Shown here: piece by piece, positions 1-8,549 of the stretch
How positions within the stretch are numbered: position 1 is the stretch's first letter
How the letters are laid out: every line of letters begins with the position of its first letter
From: Actinoplanes sichuanensis
Lineage (GTDB): Bacteria > Actinomycetota > Actinomycetes > Mycobacteriales > Micromonosporaceae
DNA length: 64,000 nt
Direction: 5' to 3'
NCBI RefSeq assembly: GCF_033097365.1
Contig: NZ_AP028461.1
Location: 9,238,001 to 9,302,000 of the forward strand
Program-made: the position numbers and the translations under genes
Notes under the pieces: model-generated
What the model was told of the DNA's origin: nothing
Seen by the model: the letters and a program-made list of their open reading frames with translations, nothing else
Database searches by the model: none

Positions 1-1
1 C

Positions 2-1021
2 GGGACCAGGCAGTCGCAGGCGGTCCGGGCGATCCCGGCGCGGACCCGGGTGGCGCTGACCGGTACACCTGTGGAGAACCATCTCGCCGAACTCTGGTCG
101 ATCATGGATTTCTGCAATCCCGGCCTGCTCGGGCCGGCCAAACGGTTCCGTCGACGATTCCAGGAGCCGATCGAGAGCCGGCAGGACGAGGACGCCACCG
201 CCGCTCTGAAACGGGCCACCGGGCCGTTCGTCCTGCGCCGCCTGAAAACCGACAAGACCATCATCTCGGACCTTCCGGAGAAGAACGAGATGAAGGTGTG
301 GTGCTCGCTCACTCCCGAGCAGGCCACCCTCTACCAGGCCGTGGTCGAGGACATGATGGCCGAGATCGAGAGCAGCGAGGGCATTCAGCGCCGCGGCAAC
401 GTGCTGGCCGCGATGATGAAGCTCAAGCAGGTCTGCAACCACCCGGCCCACCTGCTCAAGGACGGTTCCCGGCTGCCCGGGCGGTCCGGCAAGCTGGCCC
501 GCCTGGAGGAGCTGGCCGACGAGATCATCGAGGACGGCGACAAGGCCCTGATCTTCACGCAGTACGCCGAGTGGGGCACCCTGCTGCAGCCCTACCTCGC
601 CGCGCACACCGACCGGCCGGTGCTCTGGCTGCACGGCGGTCTCAGCAAGGCCCGCCGGGACGAGCTGGTCGAGCGGTTCCAGACCTCGGCCGAGCCGATG
701 CTGTTCCTACTGTCGCTCAAGGCGGCCGGCACCGGCCTCAACCTGACCGCCGCCAATCACGTCGTCCACTTCGACAGGTGGTGGAACCCGGCGGTCGAGG
801 ACCAGGCCACCGACCGGGCCTTCCGGATCGGGCAGTCGCGGGACGTGCAGGTCCGTAAGTTCATCTGCACCGGGACGCTGGAGGAGAAGATCGACGCGAT
901 GATCGAGCGGAAGAAGGCGCTGGCCTCCTCGGTCGTCGGAACCGGCGAAGAGTGGATCACCGATCTGAGCACCGATCAGCTGCGCGAGCTGTTCGCGCTG
1001 GACCCGGGAGCGGTGCGCTGA
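2..1021 (+). CDS. SNF2-family DNA helicase, C-terminal part (5' truncated by window edge)
   Basis: The reading frame is open from base 2, so the gene starts outside the window. Visible are SNF2 motif III (LTGTPVENHLAELWSIMDF), a C-terminal RecA lobe with IFTQYAEW, then LKAAGTGLNLTAANHVVHFD, RWWNPAVEDQATDRAFRIGQ and a final KIDAMIERKK helix. These are the helicase C-terminal motifs of bacterial Snf2/HepA-type ATPases, which translocate on double-stranded DNA and remodel protein-DNA complexes. The stop overlaps the ATG of the SWIM-domain gene by one base (TGATG), so the two are translationally coupled. Bacterial SNF2 proteins are often paired with SWIM zinc-finger proteins, which supports a shared role. 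Family assignment is firm; substrate is unknown. Confidence 0.93.
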   Translation, partial: GTRQSQAVRAIPARTRVALTGTPVENHLAELWSIMDFCNPGLLGPAKRFRRRFQEPIESRQDEDATAALKRATGPFVLRRLKTDKTIISDLPEKNEMKVWCSLTPEQATLYQAVVEDMMAEIESSEGIQRRGNVLAAMMKLKQVCNHPAHLLKDGSRLPGRSGKLARLEELADEIIEDGDKALIFTQYAEWGTLLQPYLAAHTDRPVLWLHGGLSKARRDELVERFQTSAEPMLFLLSLKAAGTGLNLTAANHVVHFDRWWNPAVEDQATDRAFRIGQSRDVQVRKFICTGTLEEKIDAMIERKKALASSVVGTGEEWITDLSTDQLRELFALDPGAVR

Positions 1022-1836
1022 TGGCGTTCTTCGAGCACGGGCGGCCGATCGAGGTGGACGGCGGGCTGGCCGTCCGGTCCAGGCGCGGCAAGATCGGCGA
1101 GCAGTGGTGGTCCCGCCGGTTCGTGGACGTCCTGGAGGAGGTCTGTGACCCCGGCCGGCTCTCCCGCGGGCGCAGCTACGCCCGGAAGGGCCAGGTCATC
1201 GACTTCGCCCTGGCTCCGGGCCGGGTGCTGGCCCGGGTCCAGGGTTCGCGCCCGAAGCCGTATGAGGTGACCATCCGCGTCGCCGCCTACGACGACGCCC
1301 GCTGGTCGGATGTGATCGACGCCCTCGGCTCCCGGGCCCTCTACCGCGCGGCGCTGCTGGCCGGTGAGATGCCGCACGAGATCGTCGACCTCTTCACCGA
1401 GCTGGGGTTGCCGCTGTTCCCGGAGCGGCTGGACATCGACTGCAACTGCCCGGACTGGGGCGTGCCCTGCAAACACGGCTCGGCGGTGCTCTACGTGCTG
1501 GCCGAGGCGTTCGACGACGACCCGTTCCTGGTGCTGGCGTGGCGTGGTCTCGGGCGCGACGAGCTGCTCGAAGCGCTGCGCGGCACACCCGAGCCGTCCG
1601 ACGTGATCGACCCGCTGGCGATCGAGGAGGAGCCGCTGGATGCCCGGCTGGCCGATTTCTGGTCGCCGGCGATCAGCCTGGGCCGTCTGCGCGAGCGGCC
1701 GGCCCGCGGCGTCACCCCACCGGAACTACTGTTGCGGGCCCTCGATGCGCCGCCGGTGAAGGTGCGGCACGTGCCGCTCACCGACGTGCTCCGCCCGCAC
1801 TACCGTGATCTGGCGAAATCCGACGCGGAAGAGTAG
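1021..1836 (+). CDS. SWIM zinc-finger protein
   Basis: 271 residues. The SWIM motif CNCPDWGVPCKH (CxC...CxH) is seen around residues 142-153, followed by a helix LYVLAEAF. The frame is open further upstream (GTG or ATG at 952), but the ATG at 1021 overlaps the SNF2 helicase stop and begins the sensible protein, so it is preferred. SWIM domains bind zinc and mediate DNA or protein binding. In actinomycetes such proteins are typically encoded beside SNF2 helicases and are thought to act with them. The C-terminal ~100 residues are acidic/proline-rich and not recognised. Confidence 0.9.
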   Translation: MAFFEHGRPIEVDGGLAVRSRRGKIGEQWWSRRFVDVLEEVCDPGRLSRGRSYARKGQVIDFALAPGRVLARVQGSRPKPYEVTIRVAAYDDARWSDVIDALGSRALYRAALLAGEMPHEIVDLFTELGLPLFPERLDIDCNCPDWGVPCKHGSAVLYVLAEAFDDDPFLVLAWRGLGRDELLEALRGTPEPSDVIDPLAIEEEPLDARLADFWSPAISLGRLRERPARGVTPPELLLRALDAPPVKVRHVPLTDVLRPHYRDLAKSDAEE

Positions 1837-1862
1837 TGGCCACGTCCACAGGTAAGGGCCGA

Positions 1863-1901
1863 GTCCATCATGGACCGATCGTGGGTTGGTCCATGATGGA
1901 C
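1863..1901. promoter_or_regulatory. Paired palindromic boxes / 14-bp inverted repeat upstream of aldo/keto reductase
   Basis: Arms GTCCATCATGGACC (1863-1876) and GGTCCATGATGGAC (1888-1901) are perfect reverse complements separated by 11 bp. Each arm also contains an odd-centred palindrome, TCCATnATGGA, centred at 1869 and 1895, so the site reads as two operator copies 26 bp apart as well as one large hairpin. It lies between the SWIM gene stop (1836) and the reductase start (1962), where a repressor or activator site would be expected. There is no T-tract after it, so a simple terminator is less likely. The protein that binds is unknown. Confidence 0.6.
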
Positions 1902-1961
1902 GCAGCGTTACGTCACGCTACCAGGCGTGTTCATCGACAACTAGCTACGTTGGAGTGGTTC

Positions 1962-2918
1962 ATGAGCGAGATGACCTACCGGCGACTCGGCGACTCGGGC
2001 CTGGTGGTGTCCGTCGTCGGGATCGGCTGCAACAACTTCGGCCGCAAACTCGACCTCGACGGCACCCGCGAGGTCGTCGACGCCGCCCTCGACGCCGGGA
2101 TCAACCTGTTCGACACGGCCGACATCTACGGCACCCCACACGGCTCGTCCGAGCAGCTGCTCGGCGCCGCCCTCAAGGGGCGTCGTGACGAGGTGGTGCT
2201 GGCCACCAAGTTCGGCATGGACATGGAGGGTCTCAACGGGCGCGACTTCGGGGCCCGGGGCGCCCGGCGCTACATCGTGCGGGCCGTCGAGGCGTCGCTG
2301 CGCCGGCTCGAAACCGATCACATCGACCTCTACCAGATGCACGCGCCCGACCCGGCCACCCCGATCGACGAGACCCTGTCCGCGCTCGACGACCTGGTCC
2401 GCACCGGCAAGGTCCGCTACCTGGGCAACTCCAACTTCGCCGGCTGGCAGATCGCCGACGCAGACTGGGTCGCCCGCAGCGCCGGCCGGACCCGGTTCAT
2501 CAGCGCGCAGAATCAGTACAGCCTGCTGGCCCGGGATGTCGAGACCGAGGTGATCCCCGCCTGCGAACGGTTCGGGCTCGGTTTCCTGCCGTTCTTCCCG
2601 CTCGAGTCCGGCCTGCTCACCGGCAAGTACCGGCGCGGCGAGCAGCCGCCGGCCGGCACCCGGATGGCGAACGAGCGCTACGCGTCCTGGCTGGCCCGGG
2701 CCGACTGGGACACCATCGAGGCGCTGACCGCGTTCGGTGCCGAGCGCGACCGCAGTCTGCTCGAGGTGGCGGTCGCCGGTCTCGCCGCCCAGCCCGGTGT
2801 GACCAGCGTGATCGCCGGCGCCACCACGGCCGAGCAGGTCCAGGCGAACGCCTCCGCGGGCGCCTGGCGTCTGAGCGCGGCCGATGTGGCCGCGCTCGAC
2901 ACCCTGTTGAACAACTAG
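1962..2918 (+). CDS. Aldo/keto reductase
   Basis: 318 residues from the ATG at 1962, which has GGAG about 8 bases upstream; the frame is open back to 1836 but that stretch carries the palindromic boxes. AKR features: N-terminal RRLGDSGLVVSVVGIGCNNFG, catalytic Asp/Tyr region FDTADIYG, the Lys strand VVLATKFG, the His strand IDLYQMHAPD, and a C-terminal NADPH-binding part (GVTSVIAGATTAEQV). It is an NAD(P)H-dependent carbonyl reductase of the AKR superfamily with a TIM-barrel fold; physiological substrate is not deducible. Its stop overlaps by four bases with the convergent LPXTG gene. Confidence 0.92.
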   Translation: MSEMTYRRLGDSGLVVSVVGIGCNNFGRKLDLDGTREVVDAALDAGINLFDTADIYGTPHGSSEQLLGAALKGRRDEVVLATKFGMDMEGLNGRDFGARGARRYIVRAVEASLRRLETDHIDLYQMHAPDPATPIDETLSALDDLVRTGKVRYLGNSNFAGWQIADADWVARSAGRTRFISAQNQYSLLARDVETEVIPACERFGLGFLPFFPLESGLLTGKYRRGEQPPAGTRMANERYASWLARADWDTIEALTAFGAERDRSLLEVAVAGLAAQPGVTSVIAGATTAEQVQANASAGAWRLSAADVAALDTLLNN

Positions 2919-4435
2919 TCCACGACCGTCACGATCCGGCGGCGGCGGGCCAGGCGGAAAGCGATCAGGCCCGCCGCCAGCAGGGCGACGCCGCCGCCCG
3001 CGATCAGCCCGGCCGGTGCGCCGGTGATCGGCAGGCCGCCGCCCCCGCCGCCGGCGGTCAGCTCGACCGTCAGCGCCGCCTTGTCGTTGGCCTTCTTGTC
3101 GTCCTGCACACTGCCGTTGAGCTGCACGGACCCGGCGTTGTAGGCGTCCGCCTCGACGATCTCGGCGGTGAGGCCGAACAGGTAGCGGCCGTCGTCCGGC
3201 ACGCTCTCCAGGACGATGCAGACCAGGTCGGTGACCTTGGACAGGTCGAACCCGGAGTCGTCGATCTCGTCGATGTCGTCCACCGACCGACCCGGAAGGC
3301 ATCGCTCGTCGGCCTTGGTCAGCGTGACCCCGGTGGGCAGCTTGACGTGCGCGTACTGCACCGACTGCAGGGACAGCGGGATGGTCGCGGTCGGGCCGAG
3401 GTTGTGCACACCCACCTTGACCGTGCTGCGGTCGCCGACCGCGCCCTTGAAGACGCCACCGACCGCCGCGCCGTCCGCGACGGTCTTCGGCACCGACACC
3501 GCGAACTCGGTGAAGTTGTCGTCCTCGTTGAGGTCCTCGACGGCCTCCGGCTCCTTCGCGGACAGACCGGCGACCGATTCCAGCTTCAGTTCCGTACCCG
3601 CCGCGCCGGCGGTCCGCTTGGCGAAGTCGAACACGTACTTGTCGGTGAGACCGACCGCCGCCACCAGGACCGGGTAGTCGAACGGCCCGGCCGTTCCCTT
3701 CGGCACGGTCACCCGCAGCGGGCTGTTCTGCGGCAGCGTGAAGACGCCACCGGCGGCCAGCGTGTCATTGAAGACGCAGACGAATCCGCCGATCTCGGCG
3801 TCCCGCTCGCAGTTGCTGTAGTCCAGTGCCGGCGTCACCCCGAGCGGCGCGAAGACCAGCAGGCCGAGGGCCGTGACGTCCTTGTTGCCGCTGTTGCGGA
3901 TCGCCACCGGCACATCGGCCGACGCACCGGGCTTCAGCTTGAGGTCGGCGATGTCGTCGACTTCAAGGTCAACCCCGCCTTTGTCGGTACGGACGACCGT
4001 GATCGAAGTCTCATCGCTCGCCTTCCCGCCGATCGACGTGGCGAGCGCGATGGTCCGCGCCGGATCCGCCGCCCCCGCCGCGGTCGGCTTCAGCGTGAAC
4101 CTGACGCTGCGGCGCTGCCCCGCTTTCAGATCGCCGATGTCACAGACGTTCGCGACACAGCCGGCCGGCGCGGTGAACCCGAGGTCCGCGCTGATCGGTT
4201 TGGCGGCGCTGCCGAAGGTGAGCCGTACATCCTCGACAGCCGAGGTGCCGAGGTTGTAGAGGTCGAACTTCACCGTCTTCGACTGCCCGTTGATGACGGT
4301 GACCGTCTCCGGGCTGAGAATGCCGACATAGGCGAAGTCCCCGAGCCCGTCGGCGGCCTGCGCCGGCAGGGCGAGACCGCCGACAACCAGCGCAGAGGCC
4401 GCCCCGGCCAGGGCAAAACGGGTGCGTAACAGCAT
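2915..4435 (-). CDS. LPXTG-anchored surface protein with Ig-like/DUF11-type repeats
   Basis: 506 residues from the ATG at 4435, which starts a clear signal peptide (LLRTRFALAGAASALVVGG, cleavage after PAQA). The C terminus is a class sortase signal: a poly-Gly linker, LPITG, a ~20-residue hydrophobic segment and an RRRR tail. The intervening ~400 residues are beta-rich with repeated patterns such as TVKFDLYNLGTSAVEDVRL and VPVAIRNSGNKDVTALGL, typical of extracellular Ig-like/CARDB or DUF11 modules. It is therefore expected to be covalently attached to the cell wall by a sortase, displaying adhesive or structural modules. No catalytic motif is seen. It follows mqnA on the same strand after a hairpin. 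Confidence 0.85.
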   Translation of the reverse strand: MLLRTRFALAGAASALVVGGLALPAQAADGLGDFAYVGILSPETVTVINGQSKTVKFDLYNLGTSAVEDVRLTFGSAAKPISADLGFTAPAGCVANVCDIGDLKAGQRRSVRFTLKPTAAGAADPARTIALATSIGGKASDETSITVVRTDKGGVDLEVDDIADLKLKPGASADVPVAIRNSGNKDVTALGLLVFAPLGVTPALDYSNCERDAEIGGFVCVFNDTLAAGGVFTLPQNSPLRVTVPKGTAGPFDYPVLVAAVGLTDKYVFDFAKRTAGAAGTELKLESVAGLSAKEPEAVEDLNEDDNFTEFAVSVPKTVADGAAVGGVFKGAVGDRSTVKVGVHNLGPTATIPLSLQSVQYAHVKLPTGVTLTKADERCLPGRSVDDIDEIDDSGFDLSKVTDLVCIVLESVPDDGRYLFGLTAEIVEADAYNAGSVQLNGSVQDDKKANDKAALTVELTAGGGGGGLPITGAPAGLIAGGGVALLAAGLIAFRLARRRRIVTVVD

Positions 4436-4458
4436 CGTCACCGACTTCAGGCTCCAGA

Positions 4459-4482
4459 GCCGGCCCAAGGTGTTCGGCCGGC
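4459..4482 (-). terminator. Intergenic hairpin between mqnA and the LPXTG gene
   Basis: GCCGGCC (4459-4465) and GGCCGGC (4476-4482) form a 7-bp stem with a 10-base loop. It lies 3' of mqnA and just 5' of the LPXTG gene on the minus strand. There is no U-tract, so it could be a weak terminator or part of the LPXTG leader. Confidence 0.35.
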
Positions 4483-4518
4483 GAGTCCGCGGATCCTAAA
4501 GCCGCCCCACGCCGTAGA

Positions 4519-5379
<861 letters not shown>

Positions 5380-5524
5380 TTATCCCCCCGGCCGTCCCGC
5401 ATGCTGGTCTCGGGGGCCGTCCGTGGCTGAAATCGCACCGTCGGCAGCCCGCCCGCCCCGGCCACGACCGGCCCCGCCACCCGGGAACCCGGCAAGGCCT
5501 GCGGTCTGCAGCGGCGCAAATTCG

Positions 5525-5553
5525 GTGGACGGGCGGGTGGGATCGCGTAGTGT
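5525..5553 (+). promoter_or_regulatory. Candidate helD promoter
   Basis: GTGGAC (5525-5530), 17-bp spacer, TAGTGT (5548-5553, fits the actinobacterial TAnnnT -10). Predicted start of transcription near 5560, giving a leader of about 115 bases. Pattern match only. Confidence 0.4.
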
Positions 5554-5571
5554 TTAGGGCCGCTTGACGGC

Positions 5572-5585
5572 CGGGGTGAGCATGC
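5572..5585 (+). promoter_or_regulatory. 14-nt leader motif shared with DEAD-box helicase leader
   Basis: CGGGGTGAGCATGC occurs here, just downstream of the predicted helD transcription start, and again at 26551-26564 at the equivalent place in front of the DEAD-box helicase gene. Function unknown; see findings. Confidence 0.3.
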
Positions 5586-5673
5586 ACCGCACCGGACGTC
5601 CCCCGCGCCGTAGGGGCGGCCGACCCGCCCTCTCGGATACGCGAGCAGCTCGTTCAACCTTCGAGGACGACCT

Positions 5674-7683
5674 GTGACTGCCACTGATGAGCTCGACGTC
5701 GAACTCGCCGCCGAACGCACCCACCTCGCCGAGTCCCGGGCCGCGTTGCGCCGGATGCGTGACCGGGCCCAAGCGCTCTTCTCCACCGGTGACCGGGTCG
5801 CCGGGGACTCCTACACCGCCGAACAACTCGGCCGACACATGGCCCGCCGGGTCAAGGAGCTGGCCGACGATCCGGACACCCCGCTGTTCTTCGGCAAGCT
5901 CGACATCGAGGCCGAGCAGTTCCACATCGGGCGGCGGCACGTCACCGACGACGCCGGTGAACCGATGGTGCTGGACTGGCGGGCACCGCTGTCGCGCTCG
6001 TTCTACCGGGCCAGCGTCCGCGACCCGCAGAACATCCGGACCCGCCGCCGGTTCGGGTTCGTCAAGGGTGAGCTGACCAGCTTCGAGGACGAACACCTGG
6101 ATCGCGGTGAGGAGCTGGGCACCAGCAGCCGCATCCTGACCGCCGAGATCGAACGGCCGCGTGTCGGCCCGATGCGGGACATCGTCGCGACCATCCAGCC
6201 GGAACAGGACGAGCTGGTCCGGGCCGATCTGGCCGACTCGATCTGCGTACAGGGTGCGCCCGGCACCGGTAAGACCGCGGTCGGCCTGCACCGGGCCGCC
6301 TACCTGCTCTATCTGCACCGGGAGCGGCTCCGCAAGTCGAAGGTGCTGATCGTCGGCCCGAACTCGGCGTTCCTGTCCTACATCTCGGCCGTGCTGCCGA
6401 CACTCGGCGAGGTCGAGGTGCAGCAGTCGACGCTGGACGAGCTGGTCGCCCGGGCGCCGGTCAAGGCAGGCGATTCGGCCGCCGTCACTGCTCTCAAACA
6501 TGACGTACGGATGGCCGAGGCGCTCCACCGCACGCTGTGGAACCGGATCGCCGAGCCCACCGACCCGATCATGGTTTCGGACGGTTCCTACCGCTGGCGG
6601 ATCGACGCCGAACCGCTGCGCCGGATCGTCGACGAGGCACGCCGTGAGGGTCTGCCGTACGCGGTGGGCCGGGAGCGGGTCCGGGCCCGGGTGGTGGGTC
6701 TGTTGCAGCGCCAGTCGGAGTACCGGACCGGCAACTCACCGAGCGAGACGTGGCTACGGAGGATGAGCCGGATCGGGCCGGTCACCGAGTTCCTGGAGGC
6801 GGCCTGGCCGGCGGCGACCCCGGAGTCGCTGGTGGTGGCGCTGCTGACCGAGCCGGAGCTGGCGGGCGACGTGTTCACCGACGAGGAGCGAGCGACGATC
6901 CGCTGGGTGAAGCCGCCGAAGACGGCGAAGTCGGCCCGGTTCAGCACGGCCGACCTGGTGCTGCTCGACGAGGCCGCCGGACTCCTCGAACGGGAGATCA
7001 GTTTCGGTCACGTGGTGGTTGATGAGGCGCAGGATCTGTCGCCGATGCAAGCGCGCGCCATCGCCCGGCGCAGTGAGCACGGGTCGATCACGCTGCTCGG
7101 TGACCTGGCGCAGGGCACCGCCCCGTGGGCCACGACCGACTGGCGTGACATTCTTCGTCATCTCGGCAAACCGGATGCCTCTGTGGTGCCACTGACCGTC
7201 GGTTTCCGCGTACCGGAAGCGGTGGTGACCCTGGCCAACCGCCTTCTGCCGGCGCTCGGGGTGAATGTGCCGGAGGCCGTGTCGTTGCGTCGCGACGGTG
7301 ATCTCGCCGTCGTCGGCGTGCCGGCGCCCGCCGACCTGGACGCGCGGACGATGGCCGAGGTCACCGCAGCGTTGGCGCACGAGGGCTCGGTCGCGGTGAT
7401 CGCCGCCGACGCCGCGGTCGAACGCCTCCGCGGTCACCTCGACGCCGCCGGCATCGAGCACGCGACGCCCGACGACGTCGACAATCCGGCGCGGGTCCTG
7501 GTGGTGCCGGCCACGATCGTCAAGGGCCTGGAGTACGACCACGTCATCGTGCACGAGCCGGCCGACATCGTGGCCGCCGAACCGAAGGGCCTGAACCGCC
7601 TCTATGTGGTCCTGACCAGGGCGGTCACCCGGCTATCGGTATTGCACTCGAAGCCGCTGCCGGAGGCGCTTACGCTCGCCTGA
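5674..7683 (+). CDS. helD: HelD-like UvrD/Rep-superfamily ATPase (RNA polymerase-associated)
   Basis: 669 residues from a GTG preceded by CGAGGACGA. The N-terminal ~100 residues are helical (AAERTHLAESRAALRRMRDR) as in HelD, whose N-terminal arm enters the RNA polymerase channel. The domain FFGKLDIEAEQFHIGRRHV followed by DWRAPLSRSFY is typical of HelD rather than UvrD. Walker A GAPGTGKTAVGLHR is at about residues 194-207, Walker B VVVDEAQDLSP near 447, and motif VI LYVVLTRAVTRL near the C terminus. HelD proteins release stalled RNA polymerase from nucleic acid and in some actinomycetes give rifamycin tolerance (known for the family). It overlaps the next gene by one base (TGATG). Confidence 0.85.
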   Translation: MTATDELDVELAAERTHLAESRAALRRMRDRAQALFSTGDRVAGDSYTAEQLGRHMARRVKELADDPDTPLFFGKLDIEAEQFHIGRRHVTDDAGEPMVLDWRAPLSRSFYRASVRDPQNIRTRRRFGFVKGELTSFEDEHLDRGEELGTSSRILTAEIERPRVGPMRDIVATIQPEQDELVRADLADSICVQGAPGTGKTAVGLHRAAYLLYLHRERLRKSKVLIVGPNSAFLSYISAVLPTLGEVEVQQSTLDELVARAPVKAGDSAAVTALKHDVRMAEALHRTLWNRIAEPTDPIMVSDGSYRWRIDAEPLRRIVDEARREGLPYAVGRERVRARVVGLLQRQSEYRTGNSPSETWLRRMSRIGPVTEFLEAAWPAATPESLVVALLTEPELAGDVFTDEERATIRWVKPPKTAKSARFSTADLVLLDEAAGLLEREISFGHVVVDEAQDLSPMQARAIARRSEHGSITLLGDLAQGTAPWATTDWRDILRHLGKPDASVVPLTVGFRVPEAVVTLANRLLPALGVNVPEAVSLRRDGDLAVVGVPAPADLDARTMAEVTAALAHEGSVAVIAADAAVERLRGHLDAAGIEHATPDDVDNPARVLVVPATIVKGLEYDHVIVHEPADIVAAEPKGLNRLYVVLTRAVTRLSVLHSKPLPEALTLA

Positions 7684-8549
7684 TGCCGCGTATCGGAGTC
7701 ATGTTCGACTGTAACCGCGCCCCCGAGGAGCTCCCCGGGTTCGCCGCCGCCCTGGAGGCCGCCGGGGCCGACGACCTGTGGGTGGTGGAGGACCTCGGCT
7801 GGAACGGTGGCGTCAGCGCCGCCGCCCTGGCCCTGGCCGCCACCACCCGCCTGCGGGTGGGTATCGGCATCGCCCCGGCGCCGTTCCGGAGCCCGGCCGT
7901 CTACGCCATGGAGATCGCCACGCTGGCCCGGATCCACCCCGGCCGCGTCGTGGCCGGAATCGGTCATGGTGTGGGCGACTGGATGCGCCGGATCGGCAAC
8001 GCGCCGAAGTCGCCGCTGTCGCTGCTGGAGGAGAGCATCGTCGCGATCCGTGACCTGCTCCACGGCGAGACGGTGAGCATGGCCGGCCGTGAGGTGTTCC
8101 TGGAGGACATCAAGCTGGTCCACCCGCCCGCGGTGGTGCCACCGATCGTCACGGGTGTGGTGAAGCCGAAGTCGCTGGCGCTGTCCGGCCGGGTCGCGGA
8201 CGGCACGATCCTGGTCGAGGGTCTCCAGCCGGCGCAGATAGAGGAGGCCATCGGGCACATCCGTCGCGGCGGGGCGGGTGCCGACCACGAGATCATCACG
8301 TTCGCGTTCCTGCACGTCGAGGACGATCCGGAGCGGGCCGCGGCGATCCGGGCCACGGCGCTGACCGGTCAGGCCGGGTTCCTCGGTGTGCCCGTCGACG
8401 AGGTGTTCGGGCTGATCGGGCCGGTCGCCGAGGTCCCGGCCGGGGTGCAGGTCCTCGCCGACAACGGCGCGGACACGGTGATTCTGCGGCCGTTCGGCGA
8501 CGACCACCTGGGTCAGGCCGTGGCGGCGCTCAAGGCACTGGGCCGATAA
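7683..8549 (+). CDS. Luciferase-like (LLM class) flavin/F420-dependent oxidoreductase
   Basis: 288 residues. Features of the bacterial luciferase-like barrel: IGVMFDCN at the first strand, GADDLWVVEDL, AATTRLRVGIGIAPAPFRSPA, the substrate/cofactor loop GIGHGVGDWMRRIG, and SGRVADGTILVEG. Members use FMNH2 or coenzyme F420, and F420 is common in actinomycetes; which one is used cannot be told from sequence. It is translationally coupled to helD by TGATG, an unusual partnership. Its last 20 bases overlap the convergent repeat-protein gene. Confidence 0.88.
   Translation: MPRIGVMFDCNRAPEELPGFAAALEAAGADDLWVVEDLGWNGGVSAAALALAATTRLRVGIGIAPAPFRSPAVYAMEIATLARIHPGRVVAGIGHGVGDWMRRIGNAPKSPLSLLEESIVAIRDLLHGETVSMAGREVFLEDIKLVHPPAVVPPIVTGVVKPKSLALSGRVADGTILVEGLQPAQIEEAIGHIRRGGAGADHEIITFAFLHVEDDPERAAAIRATALTGQAGFLGVPVDEVFGLIGPVAEVPAGVQVLADNGADTVILRPFGDDHLGQAVAALKALGR

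Noticed and set aside
1941..3302. 453-codon frame opposite the aldo/keto reductase
   Set aside because: Covers a firmly identified gene and the tail of the LPXTG gene; composition is typical of an antisense shadow.
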